Source: JANYJJ01 sp038241115 (GTDB lineage Bacteria > Pseudomonadota > Gammaproteobacteria > Burkholderiales > Burkholderiaceae_C). Taken from it: 43,895 nucleotides of DNA. The position numbers and the translations under genes were made by a program. This document shows, in pieces, positions 1-7,288 of the stretch. Where the stretch lies: assembly GCA_038241115.1 (NCBI GenBank), contig JBBRGA010000009.1, forward strand, positions 1 through 43,895, given 5' to 3'. The stretch's first letter is position 1. Each line of letters opens with the position of its first letter. The notes below the pieces were generated by a model. It saw only the letters and a program-made list of their open reading frames with translations. It had not been told where the DNA came from and did no database searches.

Positions 1-467
1 TTCACGCTGCCCGCCTCGATTTCTGCGGCGCTGGCTTCGCGCACATCGCGCACCGTCAAATCCAGACGCAGTGCAATGCCGGCCAGCGGGTGGTTGCCGT
101 CCAGCACGACATGGCCTGGATAAACCTCGGTCACCGTGTAGACAACGTCGGTTGGCATGCCCTGAGTGGCGGCACCTTCGGGCACGCCGTCGAACTGCAT
201 GCCAACTTCCATCAATTCGGGCATCACAGCGCGGTCTTCGAAAAACACCAAGCCCGAGTCGTAATCTCCAAAGGCGTGCTCCGGCTCCAGATGCAGCTGC
301 GCTTGGAAGCCGATCTCCTGACCGACCAGTTCGTCTTCAACTTTGGCCAACAAGTCGTCGCCACCGTAAAAAAACTCAACCGGTTCTGACAACTCGTCAA
401 TCAAGGCGCCTTGGGTGTCTTCAAGTCGCCAGACCAAACTGACGACGCAGGGAGATGTGATCTTCAT
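1..467 (-). CDS. FKBP-type peptidyl-prolyl isomerase, SlyD-like (3' end outside window)
   Basis: Reading the minus strand from the ATG at 465-467 gives an open frame of 155 codons that runs off the left edge, so the C-terminus is missing. The protein starts MKITSPCVVSLVWRLED. It has an acidic FKBP core, then a segment of about 50 residues where SlyD proteins carry the insert-in-flap chaperone domain, and then the DGNHPLAG signature typical of SlyD/FkpB FKBPs. The family catalyses cis-trans isomerisation of prolyl bonds and acts as a cytoplasmic folding helper. No histidine-rich metal-binding tail is visible, but the tail may lie outside the window. No strong Shine-Dalgarno is seen. It diverges from the ribosomal oxygenase gene across about 69 bp. 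Confidence 0.85.
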   Translation of the reverse strand, partial: MKITSPCVVSLVWRLEDTQGALIDELSEPVEFFYGGDDLLAKVEDELVGQEIGFQAQLHLEPEHAFGDYDSGLVFFEDRAVMPELMEVGMQFDGVPEGAATQGMPTDVVYTVTEVYPGHVVLDGNHPLAGIALRLDLTVRDVREASAAEIEAGSV

Positions 468-536
468 TTTGAAATCATCGCACAGGCACTTTGGATTGCA
501 CCGTGCAACGTATGAATCCATCGCCACAATGCGGCG

Positions 537-1691
537 ATGGACATCAACCTCTCCACGCCCTTGCTCGGCGGCTTGTCGCCGCAAACTTTCATGCGCCGCC
601 ATTGGCAAAAAAAGCCTCTGTTGATCCGCCAAGCGTTGCCCGGCGTGCAGTCGCCGCTGTCGCGCATGCAGATGTTCGCCATGGCAGAACAAGACGATGT
701 TGACTCGCGCTTGATCGTCAATAAACAAAATAAGTGGTCGCTCAAACACGGCCCGCTGACGCGGCGCCAGTTGCCACCGATGGCGCAGTCCGGTTGGACG
801 TTGTTGTTGCAAGGCGTGGATTTACAGACGACGGCCGCGCATCAGTTGTTGTCAAAGTTTCGGTTTGTGCCGGACGCGCGTTTGGACGATTTGATGATGT
901 CCTACGCCACCGACGGCGGCGGCGTGGGCCCGCACTTTGATTCCTACGACGTGTTTTTGCTGCAGGTCAAAGGCAAGCGCCGCTGGCGCATCGGCCGCAT
1001 GAAAGATGCTGCGCTCAAACCGAACATGCCGCTGAAGATCCTGGCGAACTTTGAACCTGAGGAAGAAATGACGCTCGACGCCGGCGACATGCTTTATTTG
1101 CCGCCGCGCTGGGCGCACGACGGCGTGGCCGACGGCGAATGCATCACTTGCTCCATCGGCTTTCGCGCACCCAGCGATCAGGAGTTGGCACGCGAGGTGT
1201 TGCAACGTGTGCTGGAAACCGAACTGGACGATGCAGATGCCAAGCTCTACCGCGACCCGAAACAGTTGGCCACCGACACGCCGGCCAGAGTGCCTGAAGC
1301 CCTGCAAATATTTGCGGAAGAAGCTGTCAGAAAAACCTTGGGCAATCAGGAGGCCTTGGCCGGCTTGCTGGGTGAATGTTTGACCGAACCCAAGGCGCAG
1401 GTTTGGTTTGACGAAAACGATTCGCTGGTGACGTTGGCGGGCATGGACGTGGGTTTGCGGCTGGACCGGCGCAGCCGCGTGATGTACGACGAGCGTCATG
1501 TGTTTATCAACGGCGAATCGTTTCGCGCCTCGGGTCGCGATGCGGCGCTGATGCGCCAACTTGCGGACACGCGCCGCTTGAACGCCGCTGCCACGAGTCG
1601 CCTCAGCGCGCCTGCATTGGCGCTGGCGCTGGGATGGGTGCGCGCAGGTTGGTTGCATTGCGAAGCTGCAGGCGATGAAGGCGAGCCATGA
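537..1691 (+). CDS. roxA: Cupin/JmjC-type ribosomal protein oxygenase (RoxA/YcfD family)
   Basis: The product is 384 residues, close to E. coli YcfD/RoxA (373), a 2-oxoglutarate- and Fe(II)-dependent oxygenase that hydroxylates an arginine of ribosomal protein L16. An N-terminal segment (LLGGLSPQTFMRRHWQKKPL, about 8-28) is typical of the family. The jelly-roll core supplies the iron triad: H133 and D135 in GPHFDSYDVF, and H194 in PPRWAHDG. Family-typical residues (KGKRRWRIG, about 145-153) lie near the 2OG pocket. A C-terminal region of about 170 residues matches the dimerisation and winged-helix parts of YcfD. The stop overlaps the next start (ATGA), so the two genes are probably translationally coupled. 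The exact L16 substrate is inferred from the family. Confidence 0.88.
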   Translation: MDINLSTPLLGGLSPQTFMRRHWQKKPLLIRQALPGVQSPLSRMQMFAMAEQDDVDSRLIVNKQNKWSLKHGPLTRRQLPPMAQSGWTLLLQGVDLQTTAAHQLLSKFRFVPDARLDDLMMSYATDGGGVGPHFDSYDVFLLQVKGKRRWRIGRMKDAALKPNMPLKILANFEPEEEMTLDAGDMLYLPPRWAHDGVADGECITCSIGFRAPSDQELAREVLQRVLETELDDADAKLYRDPKQLATDTPARVPEALQIFAEEAVRKTLGNQEALAGLLGECLTEPKAQVWFDENDSLVTLAGMDVGLRLDRRSRVMYDERHVFINGESFRASGRDAALMRQLADTRRLNAAATSRLSAPALALALGWVRAGWLHCEAAGDEGEP

Positions 1692-2206
1692 AAGAAGAAG
1701 CAAGCCGTGCGACCTCTGAGCCCGAAAAAACGAGCCGCGTGATCGATTCGCGCAGCGGTTTCCACATTGCCGTTCGCGAAGCGTTTGCGACACTGGCCGC
1801 TTCAAAAAGCAATGAAGTGGTGATCTGCGACACCGATTTCGCCGATTGGCCTCTTGGCGAAATCAGCGTCATCGACGGCCTTGCGCGTTGGGCTCAACCG
1901 CACCGCAAGCTCACGGTCTATGCCCAAAACTTCGACGAAATTCTGCGTCGCCATCCTCGCTGGGTGGCGTGGCGCAGGCAATTTGCGCACGCAGTCGAAT
2001 GTCGGGTGGTTGAGCCGCTTGAGCAGGGCCGCATGCCTTCACTGTTCACGGCCCGTGGGGGAATGACGGTGCGTTTGTTTGACGCGGGACGCTACCGTGG
2101 AGCGCAGTCGTCCTGCGCAGCCGACGGCGTGCTGGCGCGCGAGCAAATTGATGCAATTTCACAACGGTCTTCCGAAGGCTTCCCAGCGACAACGCTTGGT
2201 CTGTAG
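1688..2206 (+). CDS. Conserved hypothetical protein coupled to roxA
   Basis: This 172-residue soluble protein begins in the ATGA overlap with the upstream oxygenase gene, so it is almost certainly co-translated with it. No signal peptide or membrane segment is seen. Residues about 18-110 hold a central block with VVICDTDFADWPLGE, KLTVYAQNFDEILRRHP and FAHAVECRVV. This resembles a small phospholipase-D-like/DUF7931-type domain found next to other genes in proteobacteria, but I cannot confirm the family from sequence alone and no catalytic HKD motif is present. The last 40 residues look disordered. The function is unknown; linkage to a ribosomal hydroxylase is the only contextual clue. Confidence 0.75.
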   Translation: MKEEASRATSEPEKTSRVIDSRSGFHIAVREAFATLAASKSNEVVICDTDFADWPLGEISVIDGLARWAQPHRKLTVYAQNFDEILRRHPRWVAWRRQFAHAVECRVVEPLEQGRMPSLFTARGGMTVRLFDAGRYRGAQSSCAADGVLAREQIDAISQRSSEGFPATTLGL

Positions 2207-2226
2207 GGATGTTCCCTGAGTCACCC

Positions 2227-2232
2227 TATAAT
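2227..2232 (+). promoter_or_regulatory. Candidate -10 box for the lipoprotein gene
   Basis: A perfect TATAAT hexamer lies in the 156-bp gap before the alanine-rich lipoprotein. No convincing -35 hexamer sits 16-18 bp upstream (the bases there are close to TAGGGA), so this would be a weak or activator-dependent sigma-70 promoter. It would give a leader of about 120 nt. The gene itself has a good AAGGAA ribosome-binding site just before its ATG. Confidence 0.35.
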
Positions 2233-2362
2233 CGAAGGCTAGGCGAAAAATGCCCGCGCACGCTTGTGTTCAGGGGCACGTCGCCTGTTAGTTGGGGCCT
2301 TTGATTTCAGAGCGTTCCCACAATTGCCGGTAATTGTTCGACTCTTTGACTAAGGAATAACC

Positions 2363-2710
2363 ATGAAAAACGCACTCTTGTTGGCCACTCTGGCTGTCTC
2401 AATTTCTCTCGCCGCTTGCGGTAAGAAAGAGGAAATGGCTGCTCCAGCCGCTGCCGCATCCGCCGCCGCCGCTCCTGCCATCGCCGAAGCAGCTTCAGCC
2501 GCTACTGCTGCTGTTGACAGCGCTGCCAGTGCTGCTGCCGCAGCCGTTGCAGGCGCCGCTTCTGCTGCTGGCAACACCGCCGGCATGGCAGCTGACGCCG
2601 CCAAAGACGCCGCTGGCAAAGCAGCTGACGCTGCCAAAGACGCTGCCGGCAAAGCAGCTGACGCTGCCAAAGACGCCGCCGGCAAAGCCGCTGACGCAGC
2701 CAAGAAGTAA
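2363..2710 (+). CDS. Small alanine/lysine-rich lipoprotein with 11-residue repeats
   Basis: The 115-residue product has a short signal peptide ending in a lipobox (SLAAC, Cys19), then GKKEE, so it should be a lipid-anchored envelope protein. The remainder is about half alanine. From residue 76 it carries three exact 11-residue repeats of AADAAKDAAGK plus a partial fourth. The helical periodicity places Lys/Asp on one face, giving a long amphipathic helix. The 11-residue period resembles group-3 LEA and apolipoprotein helices, but no homology is claimed. AAGGAA precedes the ATG, a TATAAT candidate lies upstream, and a strong terminator follows, so this is a monocistronic unit. Function is unknown. 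Confidence 0.85.
   Translation: MKNALLLATLAVSISLAACGKKEEMAAPAAAASAAAAPAIAEAASAATAAVDSAASAAAAAVAGAASAAGNTAGMAADAAKDAAGKAADAAKDAAGKAADAAKDAAGKAADAAKK
2588..2707 (+). repeat. 33-bp coding tandem repeat (3.6 units)
   Basis: Units at 2588-2620, 2621-2653 and 2654-2686, with a partial copy at 2687-2707, encode AADAAKDAAGK. Copies differ only by synonymous or near-silent changes (GCC/GCT, GGC), so the array is in frame and has accumulated silent divergence under protein-level constraint. Confidence 0.9.
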
Positions 2711-2727
2711 TCAGTTTTCGCTGATGC

Positions 2728-2754
2728 AAAAAGCCGCCCTCGGGCGGCTTTTTC
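2728..2754 (+). terminator. Rho-independent terminator
   Basis: The stem GCCGCCC (2733-2739) pairs with GGGCGGC (2742-2748). It is preceded by an A-tract and followed by TTTTTC. It lies 18 bp after the lipoprotein stop. The A and T flanks are symmetric, so it can also act on the convergent metallo-hydrolase transcript. Confidence 0.9.
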
Positions 2755-2876
2755 TTTGGTCAGTTTTGGTGGGATGCGGCGTTCGGCGTTCGACTGTGCC
2801 AACTGTTTTATGAACTCTTTTCGCGTCGCATTTCCAGCGCAACACGGCTGCTGCGGTGGTGCTTTCATGTTTGCGT

Positions 2877-3659
2877 TTACGCCTGCACTTCAATCCAGTT
2901 GAAGCCCGATTTCGCATCGGCAGCTTGAAGCGTCGCGCCGAAAGTCGCCGCTGTCTCGGCAAGCGCTTGCAGCGCCAAAGCAGGGCTGTTGTTTTGTTCA
3001 CTGAGATGTGCCGCCACCACGTCACGCAGCCCCGCGTGGGCACAGGCCGCCAAGATTCTGGCCGCAGTGTCGTTGCTCAAGTGGCCCAGCCTGCTTGCGA
3101 TGCGCTGCTTCAATGAATCTGGGTAGCGCGAACGCGCCAACAGTTCGGTGTCGTGGTTGCACTCCAGCAGCAGGGCTTGGCAGTTTTGCAAGTGAGCCAG
3201 CAAGTGCTCGGTGGCCATGCCCACGTCGGTCAAAACACCCAGGCGTTTATTGCCGTCAGAGAAGCAGAGTTGCAGTGGCTCCTGCGCGTCGTGTGGAACG
3301 GTGTAGGGCTGCAATTGGAGGTTGCCCACATCTACTGCGACCCCGTCGCGCGCGAAATGAACGAGGCCTGGCAAGTCGGGCTCACCCAACGCGCGCCACG
3401 TACCCCGGCTCATCCACAAGGGCACGCTGTGACGTCGGGCCAGCGTCAACGCACAGCCCACATGGTCGCCGTGTTCATGAGTGATGAAAACCGCGTTCAG
3501 ATCGCTGGGCACCAAGTTCTCGGGCAGCAAGCGAGCTTCAAGCTCGCGCAACGAGAAGCCGCAGTCGAGCAGCACGCGGGTGGCACTTGTTGAGCCGCTG
3601 CGCGCTTCAACCAAGGTGGCGTTGCCGGTGCTGCCGCTGCCCAGGCTGCGAAATCGCAT
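2877..3659 (-). CDS. MBL-fold metallo-hydrolase (YycJ/WalJ-like)
   Basis: The 260-residue protein begins MRFRSLGSGSTGNATLVE, the conserved opening of YycJ-like metallo-beta-lactamase-fold hydrolases. The dinuclear metal motif HxHxDH is at residues 61-66 (HEHGDH). Further candidate ligands are in LLECNHDTELL, HLSNDTA and AAHLSEQNNSP. Family members are cytoplasmic and several are thought to be nucleases or phosphoesterases; the substrate here is unknown. A GTG lies one codon before the ATG at 3657-3659, and I chose the ATG because it begins the conserved sequence. It is the last gene of a minus-strand run after dapA and bamC, an arrangement common in Burkholderiales. Confidence 0.88.
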   Translation of the reverse strand: MRFRSLGSGSTGNATLVEARSGSTSATRVLLDCGFSLRELEARLLPENLVPSDLNAVFITHEHGDHVGCALTLARRHSVPLWMSRGTWRALGEPDLPGLVHFARDGVAVDVGNLQLQPYTVPHDAQEPLQLCFSDGNKRLGVLTDVGMATEHLLAHLQNCQALLLECNHDTELLARSRYPDSLKQRIASRLGHLSNDTAARILAACAHAGLRDVVAAHLSEQNNSPALALQALAETAATFGATLQAADAKSGFNWIEVQA

Positions 3660-3705
3660 CACGTCAGAGGCAGCTAAAACCCGACAACGTGCGCGCGCGC
3701 CGACT

Positions 3706-4881
3706 TCACTTCAATTCTTCGAGCAGCAAGTTGATGATGCGTTTGCCCGCTTCACCTGCTTCGGGTGCCCCCTGATCGTTCTGCACGACCACCACACTGC
3801 GCTCAGCTTCTGCCTTGACATTGACTCGGTAGCGCGCGGGCGGCACGGTGGCCTTGTCGCGGCCGAAATTCAACAGCTTGCTGAAAAAAGAGGGGTCTTC
3901 TTTGCTGATTGTGGAAGCGTCGATGTATCGAACAAAGTAGAGACCTTGGCTGCGGTCACGGTCTTCCACCGTGAAGCCGCTGCGATCCAGCGCAATGCCA
4001 ACCCGGCGCCACGCGCGGTCGAAGCCGTCGTCGACTTGCAAGGTGGAGCTGCTGCGGCCGTCGAGCAGACGCGCCTTGGCGGGCAGCGCGGGGCCGGTTG
4101 CGGTGGCGGTCACGGCCGCTTTCGCGACATCGGTCTGGCTGCCAAGCTTGACCATCAAGCGCTGCAAAAGCTCACCCTCCAGTTGGCCGTCGGATGGGCG
4201 TGACTGCCAGGCTGTGGAGTCTTTCAAGGCCGAGTTGTAGACCTCTTGCAGGCCGCGGTGGCTGATGTAGATCTCGCTGCCGCCGCTGACGCGTTCTACG
4301 CGTGTCCGGAATTTGTCGCGTTCGCCAGTGGAATACAACGGGTCGAGTACCCGGCCCAAGGTGGCGCGTATGAAATCTTGCGGCAACTTGGCGCGGTTCT
4401 CGGCCCAGTCGGTTTCCATGACACCGGCAGCGGCGTCGTCGGCCACCAATGCCAAGCCGCGTTCTTTCCAGAAGGCTTGAAGCTGTGGCCACAAAGCTTC
4501 CGGTGACTGCGTCACTGCAATCCAACGCTCGTTGCCCAAACGTTCCATGCGGATGTTGGGGTTGTTGACGACCGGTGCGGGCGCGGCATTTGGTGCGGTT
4601 GAAGCGCCGCTCTGGAAAGCGGCCGCGCTGACGGTTGCGCCGGGCTGTTGATAACGAGTGTCGCGTGCCAATTGGGTCAAGTCGGGGGGCACTTCCAAGC
4701 CGTTGGTTTTGACGGTGGCAGAGCGGTAGTCGATCTTGTCTCCGCCCATGAAGTTTTCGATAGAAGCGCAACCGCTCAAAGCCAGGGCCAGCGAAATGCA
4801 TCCGAAGCGACAGGCGAAGCTCACTGCCGAAGGAGCAGGGCTGGACAGGTAATTTTGGTCAGCGAGGACAGGCAAGTTCAC
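3706..4881 (-). CDS. bamC: Outer membrane protein assembly factor BamC-like lipoprotein
   Basis: The lipobox LALSGC followed by ASIENFMGGDKIDYRSA and LEVPPDLTQL is characteristic of NlpB/BamC. The long body contains the two BamC globular domains (about 110-220 and 280-390, ending INLLLEELK). BamC is an accessory lipoprotein of the BAM complex that inserts beta-barrel proteins into the outer membrane. The start is uncertain. A GTG at 4881 has a GGAGAA ribosome-binding site at good spacing but gives a long 38-residue leader. An ATG at 4917 lacks a Shine-Dalgarno. A GTG at 4824 would give a standard 19-residue lipoprotein signal. It sits between dapA and the MBL hydrolase on the same strand. Confidence 0.88.
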   Translation of the reverse strand: MNLPVLADQNYLSSPAPSAVSFACRFGCISLALALSGCASIENFMGGDKIDYRSATVKTNGLEVPPDLTQLARDTRYQQPGATVSAAAFQSGASTAPNAAPAPVVNNPNIRMERLGNERWIAVTQSPEALWPQLQAFWKERGLALVADDAAAGVMETDWAENRAKLPQDFIRATLGRVLDPLYSTGERDKFRTRVERVSGGSEIYISHRGLQEVYNSALKDSTAWQSRPSDGQLEGELLQRLMVKLGSQTDVAKAAVTATATGPALPAKARLLDGRSSSTLQVDDGFDRAWRRVGIALDRSGFTVEDRDRSQGLYFVRYIDASTISKEDPSFFSKLLNFGRDKATVPPARYRVNVKAEAERSVVVVQNDQGAPEAGEAGKRIINLLLEELK

Positions 4882-4975
4882 GTGGGACTTCTCCGAAATT
4901 AGGTTGGTGTCGGGCATCAAACAAACCGCCGATTGGGATAGAAAAACAATAACGTGACTGCCTTCAGCCTGCGGC

Positions 4976-5872
4976 CTAAATCAGGCCCGCTTCGCGCAAT
5001 GCCTGCTCCACCGCAACTTGACCCGATGCGGTCAGCGGCGTGATCGGCAAGCGCAGCGCGGAGCCGCACAAGCCCAATTTGGCCATGGCCCATTTGGTGG
5101 GCGCGGGGCTTGCCTCAACGAACAGATTTTTGTGCAAAGCCAGCAACTTGAAGTGCAATGCCTTGGCCTCGCGGACGCGGCCTTCCAGGGCAGCCATACA
5201 CAACTCGTGCATGGCTTTTGGCGCCACGTTGGCCGTCACGCTGACGTTGCCATGCCCGCCTAACAACATCAAGGCCACCGCAGTGGGGTCATCGCCCGAG
5301 TAGATGCTGAAGCCGGCCGGTGCGTGCTTGATGAGCCAGCATGCGCGCTCGATATTGCCTGATGCTTCTTTGATGCCCACCACGTTGGCGAGTTGCGCCA
5401 ATCGCAGCGTGGTTTCGACTGACATGTCTGCCACCGTGCGACCGGGCACGTTGTAAAGCACCATCGGAATGTCGACTGCCGCGGCGATGGCCTTGAAGTG
5501 CTGGTAGATGCCTTCTTGTGACGGTTTGTTGTAGTACGGCACGACTGACAGCGTGCAGTGGGCGCCGATTTTTTTAGCGTAGTGCGAATGCTCAATCGCT
5601 TCGGCCGTGGAGTTCGCTCCGGTACCGGCCATGATGGGAACGCGTCCTGCGGCGTGCTCCACCGTCGCGCGCAGAATTTCCCAGTGTTCTTGCACCGACA
5701 CGGTCGGTGACTCGCCTGTGGTGCCCACCACACCTATGCAATCGGTACCTTGTGAAATGTGCCAGTCGATCAAGCGGCGCAGGCCAGGGTAGTCAATTTC
5801 AGGGGTTTGGTTTTCAGCGTTGTCGAGCATGGGCGTGACCAACGCGACGATGCTGCCAAGAATGGGTTTCAT
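4976..5872 (-). CDS. dapA: 4-hydroxy-tetrahydrodipicolinate synthase
   Basis: The 298-residue product makes the first committed intermediate of lysine and meso-diaminopimelate synthesis, condensing pyruvate with aspartate semialdehyde. The TIM-barrel aldolase signatures are clear: GVVGTTGESPT (47-57), the catalytic tyrosine in VLYNVPGRT (Y140), and the Schiff-base lysine in VGIKEASGN (K168). The ATG at 5870-5872 is preceded by AGGAAT and starts the conserved MKPILGSIVALVTPM. The frame stays open upstream, but that extension lacks family sequence. bamC and the metallo-hydrolase follow on the same strand with short gaps. Confidence 0.96.
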   Translation of the reverse strand: MKPILGSIVALVTPMLDNAENQTPEIDYPGLRRLIDWHISQGTDCIGVVGTTGESPTVSVQEHWEILRATVEHAAGRVPIMAGTGANSTAEAIEHSHYAKKIGAHCTLSVVPYYNKPSQEGIYQHFKAIAAAVDIPMVLYNVPGRTVADMSVETTLRLAQLANVVGIKEASGNIERACWLIKHAPAGFSIYSGDDPTAVALMLLGGHGNVSVTANVAPKAMHELCMAALEGRVREAKALHFKLLALHKNLFVEASPAPTKWAMAKLGLCGSALRLPITPLTASGQVAVEQALREAGLI

Positions 5873-5936
5873 GGGGATTCCTGTGTATCCACCGAGTTTA
5901 CCCGGCGTGACAGGCTTCACACCCAGGCGGCGAAGC

Positions 5937-6494
5937 TCAAAGCAGGTAGCGGGCGGGTGCAGACGCCAGCATCTCTGGCGATGCGGTGTCCCGGACCGCC
6001 ACCAAGCGCTGCACAAAGCGCGCGGGCGCGTCCAAAAAGCCGTCTTCAAACGCCACCACGCGAAGACCGGCTGCCGCGCTCAGCAACTCACCAGTGCGCA
6101 ACAAAAACTTCGGGTTGGACGGCTTGCCCACGCTGGCATTGCCGTGAGCAAAGGTTTCGTAAATCAACACGCCGTTGTCGTTGAGGCTGGCCATCAAGGT
6201 GGGCAGCAATTCGCGCCAAAGGTAGTTGGTGACGATGACCGCGTCAAAGCGTTGGCCAGGCAACGGCCACGCGGCGTTTTCGATGTCCGCCGTGACCGTG
6301 CGCGCCACAACCTTCAAGGGTGCCAAAGCGTCGGCGTCGCGGTCGATGCAAGTGAGGGCACAGCCGCGCGCGGCGAACCAGTGCACATGCCGGCCGGATC
6401 CGCAGGCCACGTCCAGTACGCTGGCGCCGGCGGGCACCAAATGCGACCAGCGCTGCACCCAAGGCGATGCCGCCGAATCCGCGTGCGCCTTCAT
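5937..6494 (-). CDS. Class I SAM-dependent methyltransferase
   Basis: The Rossmann-type SAM site is clear: VLDVACGSGRHVHW (motif I), then LTCIDRDADAL (motif II) and an acidic motif around FDAVIVTNYLW. Substrate is not predictable. I prefer the ATG at 6494 (185 residues, 8 bp after the upstream stop). The frame also allows a start at 6539, which would overlap the ParA-like gene by 38 bp. It sits between a ParA-like ATPase gene and dapA on the same strand, close enough to be co-transcribed with the former. Confidence 0.82.
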   Translation of the reverse strand: MKAHADSAASPWVQRWSHLVPAGASVLDVACGSGRHVHWFAARGCALTCIDRDADALAPLKVVARTVTADIENAAWPLPGQRFDAVIVTNYLWRELLPTLMASLNDNGVLIYETFAHGNASVGKPSNPKFLLRTGELLSAAAGLRVVAFEDGFLDAPARFVQRLVAVRDTASPEMLASAPARYLL

Positions 6495-6501
6495 CAACGG
6501 C

Positions 6502-7212
6502 TCAAAGGCCCACGCCGTCAAGCTCGCGGTAGGCGTCACGCAGCCACATTTTCAAACGCTGCCGGTCCATCAAACCCAAGCCTGCGCTGCGCTCGTCGCC
6601 GGCCGCGGAGTCACCCGAATTTTTAGCCGCCCAGAAGCTGCTGCTGGCAGCGTCAATCTTGTTCATCACGCCGTCGTGCAGATGTCGCAGGCCCATGATC
6701 TGCGCGCCCAGAGCCACTGCGCGCGCTTGCTCGCCCGACTGTTCCAGAACGCTGAAATCGTTGCCGCGAATTTGGTTGCGCACCAGCACATAGCGCAGGC
6801 CGGGACCAAAGCGGTCCAGCAGTTTCTTGAGCAGATCGACCGAGTCTTTGCCCGAGTCCATCACATGCCAATAGGTGACGCTGATGTTCATTTCATCGGC
6901 CAAATTCAGCACGCCGGAGTCGTCCATCCACTGAACCAAAGGATCGTGAGTTTGCGCGGCCAAGTCGACCAGGATGCGACGCTCGGGTTGCTCGGCAGCG
7001 GCTTCGACGATCGCGTCCAAAGCTTCATACCGATTGGCCAACACCGGCGACGCATACCCCGAGTAAAAGCGCATCAACGCGCCGTGTGAGCGGTCGGTAT
7101 CAAAGCCTAAAAAGGGGATCTGTTTGTCAATCAGGTACTGCGCCAAGACGCGCGACATCAGCGACTTTCCAACGCCGCCTTTTTCGCCGCCAATGAAGTG
7201 GATGTGTGCCAT
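6502..7212 (-). CDS. ParA/MinD-family P-loop ATPase without a ParB partner
   Basis: The 236-residue protein has the deviant Walker A motif GEKGGVGKS (residues 9-17, with signature Lys11 and P-loop Lys16) and the Walker A' aspartate in FLGFDTDRSHG. This puts it in the ParA/MinD/SIMIBI class, and it resembles mobilisation-type ATPases that position cargo. No ParB or centromere-like gene is nearby, so it is an orphan; a chromosomal or protein-positioning role is possible. A copy of the dispersed 28-31 bp repeat lies 30 bp upstream of the start. The methyltransferase gene follows almost directly. Confidence 0.82.
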   Translation of the reverse strand: MAHIHFIGGEKGGVGKSLMSRVLAQYLIDKQIPFLGFDTDRSHGALMRFYSGYASPVLANRYEALDAIVEAAAEQPERRILVDLAAQTHDPLVQWMDDSGVLNLADEMNISVTYWHVMDSGKDSVDLLKKLLDRFGPGLRYVLVRNQIRGNDFSVLEQSGEQARAVALGAQIMGLRHLHDGVMNKIDAASSSFWAAKNSGDSAAGDERSAGLGLMDRQRLKMWLRDAYRELDGVGL

Positions 7213-7241
7213 GAGTTTTCTTTCGGATGGGGTTTGGGCGT

Positions 7242-7269
7242 GGGACTTCGAAACCTCAGTCCGAACGGG
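7242..7269. repeat. Solitary copy of the dispersed TTCGA...CTCAGTCCGAA repeat
   Basis: This copy reads GGGACTTCGAAACCTCAG followed by TCCGAACGGG and closely matches the four array units at 25376-25601. It holds the nested inverted pairs GGACT/AGTCC and TTCG/CGAA. It lies in the 76-bp gap upstream of the ParA-like gene. Confidence 0.75.
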
Positions 7270-7288
7270 AGAAATTGACTTTACTTAA

